Source: Rubrivivax sp.
GTDB lineage: Bacteria > Pseudomonadota > Gammaproteobacteria > Burkholderiales > Burkholderiaceae_C
Assembly: GCA_030653505.1 (NCBI GenBank)
Contig: JAURZK010000091.1
Location: 1-64,000 of the forward strand
Reading direction: 5' to 3'
DNA: 64,000 bases
A program made the translations under genes and the position numbers. The notes under the pieces were generated by a model. That model was not told the origin of the DNA, did not search any database, and saw only the letters and a list, made by a program, of their open reading frames with translations. Of the stretch, positions 35,201 to 43,633 are shown piece by piece; the first letter of the stretch is position 1; each line of letters begins with the position of its first letter.

Positions 35201-35345
35201 CGGGCTGCACGGCGGCGCTCGCCTGCGCTGGCCCGAAGGCCTGGCGCTGCCGCGTGCGCTGCACCAGGGGCACGCACTGGCCTGGCAAGGGCGAGAGCTG
35301 GCGCTGCCGTTTGCACCGCTGAAAGTCGAACTGTTGCTCGAATGA
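32286..35345 (+). pseudogene. Interrupted (alpha/alpha)6-type glycosidase-like gene
   Basis: An exported protein of about 1019 codons broken by an in-frame TAA at 34464-34466: 726 aa before it and 292 codons after, same frame, no frameshift. The GTG start overlaps the permease stop; a signal peptide ends AAQAA. The N-terminal ~240 residues are two beta-sandwich regions resembling carbohydrate-binding and discoidin-like domains. The middle is a beta supersandwich, and the rest is a helical barrel with YARTWIRDGAMMVAGLLRLG, VENDSHGQYLYAVAEVLRHT and HAWVSSDYIRSALDLLAY. The stop lies within a patch of seven unusual codons (34429-34475) in a segment I recall as invariant (expected HEGYSDKPAYSYWDDFW, observed QEGNSDKPANS-stop-CHDFW). 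Function probably related to beta-glucan processing. Confidence 0.75.
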
Positions 35346-36073
35346 GCACGCATGCACCTCGCCTCACCCGCCGCACCCTGCTGGCCGCGCCCTTGTTCAT
35401 GAGCGCCTGCGCCCACACTCCCTCGGCCCCGCGCCAGGACGCCATCGCGCTGAGCCTGCCCGGCCGCGCCGCGCCGCTGCGCGCCTGGCTGCACCTGCCC
35501 CGCGGCTACGCCGACGACGGCCGTGCCTGGCCGCTGGTGGTCTTCCTGCACGGTTCCGGCGAACGTGGCGAGGACCTCGAACGCGTGAAGGTGCACGGCC
35601 CGCCGAAACACGCCGCGGCCGGGTGCGACTGCCCCTTCGTGCTGTGCTCGCCGCTGCTCGAGGCCGACGCCGACTGGCACCTGCCCACGCTGCACGCAAT
35701 GCTCGGCGCGCTGCGTGCCGGCTGGCGCATCGACGCGCAGCGCATCACCGCCACCGGCCTGAGCCGCGGCGGCCACGGCGTCTGGCGCTGGGCCGCGGCC
35801 TACCCCGACGACCTGGCCGCCATCGCGCCGGTCTGCGGTCATGGTGACCCGGCCACCGTCTGCCAGGCGCGCCGGGTGCCGGTGCGCGCCTACCACGGCG
35901 ACGCCGACACCGTGGTGCCACTGGCGCGCCAGCAGGCCTGCGTCGACGCGCTGCGCGCCTGCGGCGGCAGCGTGTCCTTCACCGTCTACCCCGGTGTCGG
36001 CCACGACGCCTGGAACCCCGCCTACGACGACCCCGCGCTGGTGCCCTGGCTGATGGCCCAACGCCGCACCTGA
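35342..36073 (+). CDS. Exported alpha/beta hydrolase (esterase), lipoprotein
   Basis: Dienelactone-hydrolase/LpqC-like serine hydrolase of 243 aa. LTRRTLLAAPLFMSAC shows a twin-arginine motif and lipobox with Cys as anchor. The catalytic parts are VVFLHGSGERGEDLE (oxyanion loop), TATGLSRGGHGVWRW (nucleophile Ser in GLSRGG), YHGDADTVVP (Asp) and GVGHDAWNPAY (His). The start overlaps the preceding stop (ATGA), so it is part of the operon. In this context it may strip ester substituents such as succinyl groups from natural beta-1,2-glucan; that role is inference. Confidence 0.88.
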   Translation: MSTHAPRLTRRTLLAAPLFMSACAHTPSAPRQDAIALSLPGRAAPLRAWLHLPRGYADDGRAWPLVVFLHGSGERGEDLERVKVHGPPKHAAAGCDCPFVLCSPLLEADADWHLPTLHAMLGALRAGWRIDAQRITATGLSRGGHGVWRWAAAYPDDLAAIAPVCGHGDPATVCQARRVPVRAYHGDADTVVPLARQQACVDALRACGGSVSFTVYPGVGHDAWNPAYDDPALVPWLMAQRRT

Positions 36074-36087
36074 GCCAACCACTCACC

Positions 36088-39000
36088 TTGAACTCGACCC
36101 CCGACTCTCCCGCGCTGCAGGTCGACCTGCTGCCCCATGGCGCGCTGCTGCGCCTGCAGGCGCATGGCGTGATGCTCAACCTCTTCCCCGCCAACCTGAT
36201 GGAAGGCGGCCCCGCCAACCTGTGGCTGCGCCTGCACGGGCCGGCCGGTGTGCAGGCCGTGCCGCTGCTGGGGCCGAACTCGCCGCTGCAGCCGCGCGAC
36301 ACGGGCGGCGCCGTCGCCTGGGCGGCGCAAGGCACCTGGCAGGGCCTGGCGCTGCAACTGCAGCTGCGCGTTGCCGCCACCGAGGCGGCGTGGTTCTGGC
36401 ACTTGGACGTGCACAACACGGCCGGCACCGCGCAGCGCATCGACCTGCTCGCGGAGCAGGACGTCGGCCTGGCGCCGCTGGGCGCCATCCGGCTCAACGA
36501 GTACTACGTCAGCCATTACCTCGACCTCTCGCCGCTGCAGCACCCGCAGCACGGCGTGCTGCTGGCGGCGCGCCAGAACCAGCCCGTGGCGGGGCGTTTC
36601 CCGTGGCTGGTGTGCGGCGCGCTGCACCAGGCCGACAGCTACGCCACCGACGCGCTGCAGCTGCTGGGGCTGGCGCAACGCAACGGCAGCGCGCCACCTG
36701 CGCTGCAGCACGGGTTGCCGGGAACACGTCTGCAGCACGAACACGCGCTGCTGGCGCTGCAGCACGCGGTGCAGGACCTGCTGCCTGGCCAGAACGCCTT
36801 GTTCGGCAGCTTTGGCCTGGCGCTGGCCGACCACCCTGCGGCGACGTCCGACGCAGACCTCGCCTGGGTGGACACTGCCTTGCGTCTGCCCGCAGCGCAG
36901 CCGCTGGCACTGGGCCCGGCCGCCGCTACTGAGTTGCAGCCGCAGCCCTCACCTTCGCTCTTCGCCAGCGCGCCCCTGCTGGCGGTGCAGGACCTCGCGG
37001 CCGAGGAGATCCCCCACCTGTTCCCCGGCACGCAGCGCCACCCCGAACACGACGCAAACGGCGCACTGCTGTCCTTCTTCCACGACGACGCCGCGCACGT
37101 GGTGCTGCGCGCCAAGGAAGCCGCGGTGATGCGCCCGCACGGCCACCTGCTGCGCAGCGGCCGCCACGCCGTGCCCGACGAGACCGCGCTCACCTCGACG
37201 GCGTGGATGGCCGGCGTCTTCCATTCGCTGGTGACGCAGGGCCATGTCGGCATCAACCAGTTCATCTCCACCGTGCGCGGCGCGCTGGGCCAGTTCCGTG
37301 CCCACGGCCAGCGCATCTTCATCGACGCCGGCAGCGGCTGGCAGCTGCTGGGCGTGCCCTCGGCCTTCGAGATGCGGCCCGAGGCCTGCCGCTGGCTCTA
37401 CCGCCATGCCGGCGGGCTGCTCGAAGTGCGCAGCGCGGTTCAACACGCGCCGCACGCGCTGACGCTCGATGTGCGTGTGCTGGACGGCGGCCCGCTGAAG
37501 CTGCGTTTCAGCCACCACGTCACGCTCGGCGGCGACGACGGTGTCACGCCTGCCACACCGCTGCAGCTGCGTGCCGAGGGCCGCGGCGTCTTCGTCAGCG
37601 TGCCCGCGGGCAGCGCGCTGGCCGAACGTTTTCCGCATGGCGGCTTCGTCATCGCGCCCGACGAAACCAGCGCCTTCACGTGCTGGGGAGGCGACGAGCA
37701 GCTCTTCGCCGACGGCCGGGCCCAGGGCCAGCCCTGGCTCGTCATCGACGGCCACGCCAGCCCGCACTTCGGCCTGCGCATCGAAGGCCACCTCGTCACG
37801 CAGGCCGCACCCGCCGCGCTGCCGCTCAGCGCCCCGCAGTGGCAGGCGCCGGCGGGCAGCACGCTGGCCGGCGCGTCGCAGCGGCTGCAGGACATCGCCC
37901 CCTGGTACCTGCACAACGCACTGGTGCACTACCTCTCGCCGCGCGGGCTGGAACAGTTCAGTGGCGGCGGCTGGGGCACGCGCGACGTCTGCCAGGGCCC
38001 GCTGGAGATGCTGCTGGCGCTGGACGAGCCGGCGCCGGTGCGCGACCTGCTGCAACGCGTGTTCGCGGCCCAGGACGCCGGCGGCGACTGGCCGCAGTGG
38101 TTCATGTTCTTCGAGCGCGAACGCATGCTGCGCGCTGGCGACTCGCATGGTGACATCGTGTTCTGGCCGCTCGTCGGTCTGGCGCGTTACCTGCGCGTCA
38201 CCGGCGACGCGGCGCTGCTCGACGAACGCCTGCCCTTCTTCAACGACACACCCGCCCCGCTGTGGCAGCACGTCGAACGCGCGCTGGCCGTCGTCCACGG
38301 CCGACGCATCGCCGACACCGCGCTGGCGGCCTACGGCCACGGCGACTGGAACGACTCCCTGCAGCCCGTCGACCCCGCCCTGCGCGAACACCTGTGCAGC
38401 GCGTGGACGGTGACGCTGCACCACCAGATGCTGCACGGCCTGGCCACGGCGCTGGACAGCGTGGGCCAGACCGAACGCGCCGCGCCGCTGCATGCCGAGG
38501 CCGCCGCCGTGCACGCCGACTTCCAGCGCCTGCTGATGCGCGACGGCGTCGTCGCCGGCTACATGCTCTTCGAGCCCGGACAAACGCCGCAGCCGCTGCT
38601 GCACCCGCGTGACGACCGCACCGGCGTGCACTACAGCCTGCTGCCGATGATGCACGCGGTGCTGGAAGATCTGCTCACGCCAGCACAGGCGCAGACACAG
38701 GCGGCGCTGATCGAACAGCACCTCACCGGCCCCGACGGTGCGCGCCTCTTCGACCACCCGCTGCCCTACCGCGGCGGGCCCATGCAGCTCTTCCAGCGCG
38801 CCGAGAGCAGTGCCTTCTTCGGCCGCGAGATCGGCGTCATGTACATGCACGCCCACCTGCGCTGGGCCGAGATGCTGGCCCATCTGGGCCAGGCCGAACG
38901 TTTTTTCCACGCGCTGCAGCTGGCGCACCCCATCGCCTTGCACACGCTGGTGCCGCAGGCCACGCGGCGCCAGGCCAACTGCTACTACAGCAGCAGCGAC

Positions 39001-39420
39001 GCCGCCTTCCCCGACCGCGCCACGGCCGGCCGCGACTACGCGCAGGTGGCACGCGGCGAAGTCGCGCTGGACGGCGGGTGGCGCGTCTACTCCAGCGGCC
39101 CCGGCATCGCGCTGGGCCTCATCGTCGGGTCTTTCCTGGGCCTGCGGCGCGAGAGCGGCAGCATCGTGCTCGACCCCGTGCTGCCGCACGCGCTGGCCGG
39201 CCTGGTGGCGCGGCTGCCATTGCTGGGTTTCGAGATCGAACTCGAACTGCAGCCCGGCGCGCAGGGCCATGGGCCCACGGACGTGCTGCTCGACGGCGAA
39301 ACACTGCCCTTCACGCGTGAGGCCAACCCCTACCGCGTGGGCGGCGCACGCATCTCGCTGGACCTGCTGCGCGCGCGCCTGGCCACCGGCGCGCGGCGGC
39401 TGGTGGTGCACACCGGCTGA
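36088..39420 (+). CDS. GH94 phosphorylase, 1,2-beta-oligoglucan phosphorylase type
   Basis: Cytoplasmic protein of 1110 aa, the length of characterised 1,2-beta-oligoglucan phosphorylases and much longer than cellobiose phosphorylase (~800 aa). N-terminal beta-sandwiches (~1-600) precede an (alpha/alpha)6 barrel with GWGTRDVCQGPLEM and YGHGDWNDSLQP, where Asp756 matches the GH94 general acid; the C-terminal part has YSSSDAAFPDRATAGRDY and YSSGPGIALG. It should convert sophorooligosaccharides plus phosphate to glucose 1-phosphate and a shortened chain. TTG 36088 is the first plausible start, 14 bp after the esterase gene; a few residues either way are possible. Confidence 0.85.
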   Translation: MNSTPDSPALQVDLLPHGALLRLQAHGVMLNLFPANLMEGGPANLWLRLHGPAGVQAVPLLGPNSPLQPRDTGGAVAWAAQGTWQGLALQLQLRVAATEAAWFWHLDVHNTAGTAQRIDLLAEQDVGLAPLGAIRLNEYYVSHYLDLSPLQHPQHGVLLAARQNQPVAGRFPWLVCGALHQADSYATDALQLLGLAQRNGSAPPALQHGLPGTRLQHEHALLALQHAVQDLLPGQNALFGSFGLALADHPAATSDADLAWVDTALRLPAAQPLALGPAAATELQPQPSPSLFASAPLLAVQDLAAEEIPHLFPGTQRHPEHDANGALLSFFHDDAAHVVLRAKEAAVMRPHGHLLRSGRHAVPDETALTSTAWMAGVFHSLVTQGHVGINQFISTVRGALGQFRAHGQRIFIDAGSGWQLLGVPSAFEMRPEACRWLYRHAGGLLEVRSAVQHAPHALTLDVRVLDGGPLKLRFSHHVTLGGDDGVTPATPLQLRAEGRGVFVSVPAGSALAERFPHGGFVIAPDETSAFTCWGGDEQLFADGRAQGQPWLVIDGHASPHFGLRIEGHLVTQAAPAALPLSAPQWQAPAGSTLAGASQRLQDIAPWYLHNALVHYLSPRGLEQFSGGGWGTRDVCQGPLEMLLALDEPAPVRDLLQRVFAAQDAGGDWPQWFMFFERERMLRAGDSHGDIVFWPLVGLARYLRVTGDAALLDERLPFFNDTPAPLWQHVERALAVVHGRRIADTALAAYGHGDWNDSLQPVDPALREHLCSAWTVTLHHQMLHGLATALDSVGQTERAAPLHAEAAAVHADFQRLLMRDGVVAGYMLFEPGQTPQPLLHPRDDRTGVHYSLLPMMHAVLEDLLTPAQAQTQAALIEQHLTGPDGARLFDHPLPYRGGPMQLFQRAESSAFFGREIGVMYMHAHLRWAEMLAHLGQAERFFHALQLAHPIALHTLVPQATRRQANCYYSSSDAAFPDRATAGRDYAQVARGEVALDGGWRVYSSGPGIALGLIVGSFLGLRRESGSIVLDPVLPHALAGLVARLPLLGFEIELELQPGAQGHGPTDVLLDGETLPFTREANPYRVGGARISLDLLRARLATGARRLVVHTG

Positions 39421-39442
39421 AGCGTGCCGGCCACGCCGGGGC

Positions 39443-40390
39443 TCAACGCCCGCCGCCAAATCGGGGCACCCCGGCCTCCATCGCCGCCAGCATCGCCTGC
39501 GTCTGCGCCGTCGTGTAGTCGAGGAAGGCGCGCACCCGCTGCGGCGTGAACTTGCGGCTGGGCAGCGCGGCATACACCGAAGGCCGGCCGACGTTCCACG
39601 GCGCGAGCAAGCGCACGAGCTCACCCTTGGCCAGGTGGACCGCGGCGATCTCCAGGCTGGTCGAGCCTATGCCGGCACCATCGAGCGTGGCGCGCATCAG
39701 GGCTTCGCTGTGGTTGGTCCAGAGCACGGGCCGCACCGGCACGTCGACCACCTCGTCGCCCGCAGCGCCGCTGCGCCGCAACCGCCAGACGTTGGGGCGC
39801 AACCCGGGCAGGCGCATGCGCAGGCATTCGTGGCGGCTCAGGTCTTCTGGGCGCTGCGGCACGCCGCTGCGCGCCAGGTAGGCCGGTGACGCCACCAGCA
39901 CCGCCTCCACGGTGAGGATGTGGCGCGCGACGATGCTGCCGTCATAGCCCTCGTCGGTGGCCAGCAACGTGATGTCGTGGTTCTCGATGGCCGGCGAATC
40001 CCAGGCATCGGCGTCGAGCTCGAAGCGGATGTTCGGATGCAGCCGCCGGAAGCCCGCGATGAGCGGCCCGACGAGGTAGGTCGCCAGCAGCGGTGGCGCC
40101 GAGATGTGCAGCAGGCCGGCCAGTTCCCGCGTCTGTGCGCCGACGCTGGCGTCGGCCTCGTCGATGTCGGCCAGGATGCTGCGCAGGCGCTCGACGTAGG
40201 CCGCGCCGGCGTCGGTAACGGCCAGCCGCCGCGTCGTGCGCTGCAGCAGTCGCGTGCCCAGATGCGCCTCGAGGTCCGCCACCAGCCGGGTCACGACGGC
40301 GGGCGACAGGTCCAACGCGCGCGCGGCAGCGGCAAAGCTGCCTTCGTCGATCACACGGCGGAAAACACGCATCGAGAGCAGGCGGTCCAT
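39443..40390 (-). CDS. LysR family transcriptional regulator
   Basis: Regulator of 315 aa. Residues 1-60 form the winged helix (MDRLLSMRVFRRVIDEGSFAAAARALDLSPAVVTRLVADLE), followed by a substrate-binding domain with LLHISAPPLLATYLVGPLIAGF and GIGSTSLEIAAVHLAKGELVRLLAPW; this is the CrgA/DsdC-like pattern seen for many Burkholderiales aldehyde- or quinone-responsive regulators. It converges on the glucan locus and is divergent from the EF-hand gene, with a palindrome between them. Its target is more likely rightward than the glucan operon. Confidence 0.93.
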   Translation of the reverse strand: MDRLLSMRVFRRVIDEGSFAAAARALDLSPAVVTRLVADLEAHLGTRLLQRTTRRLAVTDAGAAYVERLRSILADIDEADASVGAQTRELAGLLHISAPPLLATYLVGPLIAGFRRLHPNIRFELDADAWDSPAIENHDITLLATDEGYDGSIVARHILTVEAVLVASPAYLARSGVPQRPEDLSRHECLRMRLPGLRPNVWRLRRSGAAGDEVVDVPVRPVLWTNHSEALMRATLDGAGIGSTSLEIAAVHLAKGELVRLLAPWNVGRPSVYAALPSRKFTPQRVRAFLDYTTAQTQAMLAAMEAGVPRFGGGR

Positions 40391-40424
40391 CTTGGGGCCT
40401 CAGGGTGGCAAGCCCAGCCTATTG

Positions 40425-40439
40425 TTCCTGAATCAGGAA
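40425..40439. promoter_or_regulatory. Palindrome upstream of the LysR gene
   Basis: TTCCTGA-A-TCAGGAA, a perfect 7+7 inverted repeat, 35 bp upstream of the lysR start and in an AT-richer stretch. It is a plausible LysR binding site for autoregulation and for control of the divergent EF-hand gene. Confidence 0.55.
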
Positions 40440-40593
40440 TAAACGATTGATAGATATGTCATTTTCAACCTCAGAACGAAATTCTAAAGTCCATTCCATG
40501 GCGACGGAGACAGGAACTCCCAGCCGAGGTGACCGGCGCAGACGCCCAGCGGGCGCAGGTACCCGAACTCCCAACCTCCTAAAGGACTGAACC

Positions 40594-40929
40594 ATGAACA
40601 CCCGCCTCCTCACTTCCGCCGTGCTGGCCCTTTCGTTGCTCGCCTCGGGTGCGGCCTCGGCAGCCGACGCAACGGGCGGCCTGCCCCAGGTCGCCGCCCC
40701 GCAGGGCCAGCAGACCGTGCGCTCTATGTTCACGTTTGCCGACCGCAACAAGGACGGCCAGCTGACGCGCGCCGAGGCCAAGGGCCACCTGCCCGCCACC
40801 TACGCCAGCTTCGACAGCATCGACGCCGCCAAGCGCGGCTGGATCAGCGTCGAGCAGTTCGCCGAGTTCACGAACCAGCGTGTCGGCAAGCAGGCCGAAG
40901 ACGTGCTGAAGGTCGGCCAATGGCACTGA
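40594..40929 (+). CDS. Secreted EF-hand protein
   Basis: Exported 111-aa protein with a signal peptide (1-23, ending SAA). A canonical EF-hand loop DRNKDGQLTRAE (~res 50-61) and a second degenerate one (DSIDAAKRGWISVEQFAEF) suggest Ca2+ binding. RBS AAAGGA lies upstream. Small periplasmic EF-hand proteins of this size are common in betaproteobacteria and lack assigned roles. Its stop codon merges into the structured repeat array. Confidence 0.85.
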   Translation: MNTRLLTSAVLALSLLASGAASAADATGGLPQVAAPQGQQTVRSMFTFADRNKDGQLTRAEAKGHLPATYASFDSIDAAKRGWISVEQFAEFTNQRVGKQAEDVLKVGQWH

Positions 40930-41140
40930 GACTGCGCGTGAGGCTCCGCAAGGAGCCGCACGGCTGTCGAAGGCTCGCGGGCGATTTCACGCCCGCGGGC
41001 TGAGTCTGCTCGGGCGGGCCCGCCAAGGACCCGCTCGCCTCACGTAGGTGCGATTTCACGCCCGAGGGCTGAGACTGCGCGCGAGGCCAGGGAAGGAGCA
41101 CGACGGTTGTCGGGCCGAAAACCGTTGCACGCGTACGGGC
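40927..41140 (+). repeat. Three tandem copies of the structured repeat (B, C, D)
   Basis: Units at 40927-41000, 41001-41069 and 41070-41140 each begin TGAG(A/T)CTGC and, except D, end near GATTTCACGCCCGxGGGC. Copy B folds well: GGCTCC-GCAA-GGAGCC with a GNRA loop, the conserved ACGGCTGTCGAAGGC core and CGCGGGCG-ATTTCA-CGCCCGCG. Copies C and D diverge in sequence but keep the spacing. A fourth copy sits alone at 14,835. The remaining 41,141-41,269 shows nothing beyond the leader of the next gene. Confidence 0.7.
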
Positions 41141-41269
41141 TGACCCGTGGCCGCACGGCCGCGCTGCGGCGCCGCCGCCACACCCCCAAGGCCGCTGGAT
41201 GCGCAGCGGGTTACGGTCTGTCACAGTGCCTGCTAGCCTTTCGCGGTCTCTGCCGCCAAGCCAGCCTGC

Positions 41270-43633
41270 ATGACCTCCCCGCCCTCTATCTTCTGCACCG
41301 CGGCCCTTGGCTTGGCCTTGCTCGCGGCCGGGCCCGCCACGGCGCAGGTCCAGCTCAGCGAAACGCCACCCGGGCCGGTGGGCGGCGTGCCGGCCACGCT
41401 GCCGCAGATTCAGCTGCCCCAGGTGCGCGACCTCAAGGTCGACGTGCCGCGTCCGGTGCGCGCCGCGCAGGCCGCCCTGGGCCTGGGCCGGCAGCGCCTG
41501 GCGCTGGTGGTGGGCCTGGGCACCGTGGGCACGCGTCGGGTGGTCGACAGCGCCGCGCGCGACACCGCGGCCGTGGCCTCGGCGCTGCGCAGCGGCGGCT
41601 TCGTCGTCATGCAGCGCAGCGACGTCAGCGCGGCAGAACTGCGCCGCGCACTGCAGGAATTCCGCACCCGCCTGCAGCCCGCCGGCGTGGGCTTCGTCTA
41701 CCTCACCGGTCTGGGCGCACAGCTCGACGGCCGCAACCTGCTGCTGGCGCGTGAAACGCTGCTCGACCCGGCCCTGCCGGCCGGCGCGCTGGCCGCGCAG
41801 CTGCGCGACGCAGCCGTGCCGCTGGACGAGGTGACCGACGCACTCATCGGCCCGGTCGACAGCCCGCGCCTGCTGGTCGTCGACGCCGCCTGGAAGCACC
41901 CCGCGCTGGCCCGCCTGCCGCTTCCCGGCCTGGCCGAGCCGCGCCTGCCCGTGGGCACGATGGCTCTCTTCGGCCAAGCCCTGGGCAGCGCGCAGGAAGT
42001 GCCCTACGTCGCACCACTGCCCATCCCGGCACCCACCGACGCGGTGGCCCTGGCCGCCACGCCCTTTGCGCGCACGCTGGTCGCGGCCCTGCTCACGCCG
42101 CGCATCAGCGGCCCCGAGGCGCTGCGCAGCACACGCCGCGCCATCGCCGAAGCCACGCTGGGTCAGGCCAGCCCCTGGCTGGGCGGCGACACCGAAGCAC
42201 GCGAGGAATTCGCCGAGGCCACGCTGCTCGACGGCCTGATACCGCGCACACCCGAGGAGATCGCAAGGGAAGGCGCTCGCCAGGCCTCGCGCCTGGTGAC
42301 GCGGCCCGGCGCGGCGCGCGCCGGCGAGCTGCCGGTTGCCGAAGTGCTGCGGCAAGGCCATGCGGCGGTGCCGCCGGACGACGGCGCACGCAAGCCCGCC
42401 GACAACGCCAACAAACTGCCCGAAGCGCCCGGCACGGCCAGCAGCCTGGGCAGCGTCGCAGGCAAGGTTGCCGGCGCGCTGGGCGCGGCCGCCGGCGTGG
42501 CGGCCACTGTCGCGGGCACGACGGCCACCGCAGCGGCCGTCGAAGCTGCGGTGGTGGCCGCCGCGGCCACCACGGCCGTCGGCCTGGCCAGCACCGCGGC
42601 AGGCGCGGCCACTTCGACGCTTGGCAATGCCGCGGCGCTGGCCGCCCGCATCACAGCCGCCGGCGCCACGCCGGCAGGCGCTGCCGCGGTTCAGGCTGCG
42701 GCATCGACCGTGCCGACTGCACCCAGCCTTGGAACCGGCACCGCATCAGTCACCCCGCCCGCGTCCCCCGCAGCGACCGTCCTGCCCCCCGGCCCGGCAC
42801 CCGCTCCCGCCGTGACGGGCGGCGCACCCACGGCCGCCGCGATGACGCCCGCCGCTGCCGACGTCGGCGCTGCTGCGGCCGCCGCTGGCGGCGCGAACCT
42901 GGCCCGGCGCATCGCGCAGACGGCCCTCACCAGCGCCGCCGACGGCACGGCGCAGAACGACAACGCCCCACGCAGCCCGTCCGACACCGACGGCCGCACC
43001 CAGCGCGGCCCTGACGGCGGTGAACGCCCGCGTTTCACGCCGCGCACCAACCCCAACGGTTATGCCGAGGGCGACACCTTCACCTGGCAGGTCACCGACA
43101 CCTGGAAGGGTGAGGTGGCGGGCAAGTACACGACGGCGATCGAACAGGTGCTGGACGACGGCCGTCTGGTCGCCAACGGCCAGCAGGTGCAGTTGGACGC
43201 GCAGGGCCGGGTGACGAGACACGTCAACGCCGAAGGCGGCGTCTCGCAGTTCGACCCGGCGCAGGCACTGTGGTGGGCCAAGCCCGTGGCGGGCGAGCGG
43301 CGCATCGTCAAGTACGTCGAGAAGTTCCGGCGCGCCGACCGTGCGGCCGGCCAGACCGAGTGGACGGGCTCGGCCCGCGTCGGCAAGCTGCGCAAGCTGC
43401 AGACGCCGGCCGGCGAATTCGAGGTGCTGCCGGTGGAAAGCAGCGGCTGGTGGTACACGAAGCTGGCCAACGGCACGCTCAGCAGCGGCCAGTGGAGCCG
43501 CACCGCCTACTACGCACCCAGGCTGGGCCACCCGGTGGCCATCGAGATCGAGAACGCCGACCGCCTGGGCAAGCTGATGAAGCGCGAACGCATCGACCTG
43601 CTGCACGCACAGACGGCGCGCACTCAGCCTTGA
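41270..43633 (+). CDS. Exported pseudo-caspase (C14-like, catalytically dead)
   Basis: Protein of 787 aa with a signal peptide (1-26, ending TATAQ). Residues ~75-215 follow the metacaspase-like p20 pattern (RLALVVGLGTVG, DTAAVASALRSGGF, VYLTGLGAQLDGRNLLL, LLVVDAAWKHP), but the catalytic His of YxxGHG is Leu148 and the Cys of DAC is Ala207, so it cannot be a protease. A long Ala-rich low-complexity region (~400-590) leads to a C-terminal beta-rich domain (~600-785, GDTFTWQVTDTWKGEVAGKYTT). Its stop overlaps the start of the RlpA gene. Probably a scaffold or sensor in the cell envelope. Confidence 0.75.
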   Translation: MTSPPSIFCTAALGLALLAAGPATAQVQLSETPPGPVGGVPATLPQIQLPQVRDLKVDVPRPVRAAQAALGLGRQRLALVVGLGTVGTRRVVDSAARDTAAVASALRSGGFVVMQRSDVSAAELRRALQEFRTRLQPAGVGFVYLTGLGAQLDGRNLLLARETLLDPALPAGALAAQLRDAAVPLDEVTDALIGPVDSPRLLVVDAAWKHPALARLPLPGLAEPRLPVGTMALFGQALGSAQEVPYVAPLPIPAPTDAVALAATPFARTLVAALLTPRISGPEALRSTRRAIAEATLGQASPWLGGDTEAREEFAEATLLDGLIPRTPEEIAREGARQASRLVTRPGAARAGELPVAEVLRQGHAAVPPDDGARKPADNANKLPEAPGTASSLGSVAGKVAGALGAAAGVAATVAGTTATAAAVEAAVVAAAATTAVGLASTAAGAATSTLGNAAALAARITAAGATPAGAAAVQAAASTVPTAPSLGTGTASVTPPASPAATVLPPGPAPAPAVTGGAPTAAAMTPAAADVGAAAAAAGGANLARRIAQTALTSAADGTAQNDNAPRSPSDTDGRTQRGPDGGERPRFTPRTNPNGYAEGDTFTWQVTDTWKGEVAGKYTTAIEQVLDDGRLVANGQQVQLDAQGRVTRHVNAEGGVSQFDPAQALWWAKPVAGERRIVKYVEKFRRADRAAGQTEWTGSARVGKLRKLQTPAGEFEVLPVESSGWWYTKLANGTLSSGQWSRTAYYAPRLGHPVAIEIENADRLGKLMKRERIDLLHAQTARTQP

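Noticed and set aside
36949-39624. Open frame of about 890 codons opposite the GH94 gene
   Set aside because: Shadow of the phosphorylase gene for the same reason; it has no recognisable motif.
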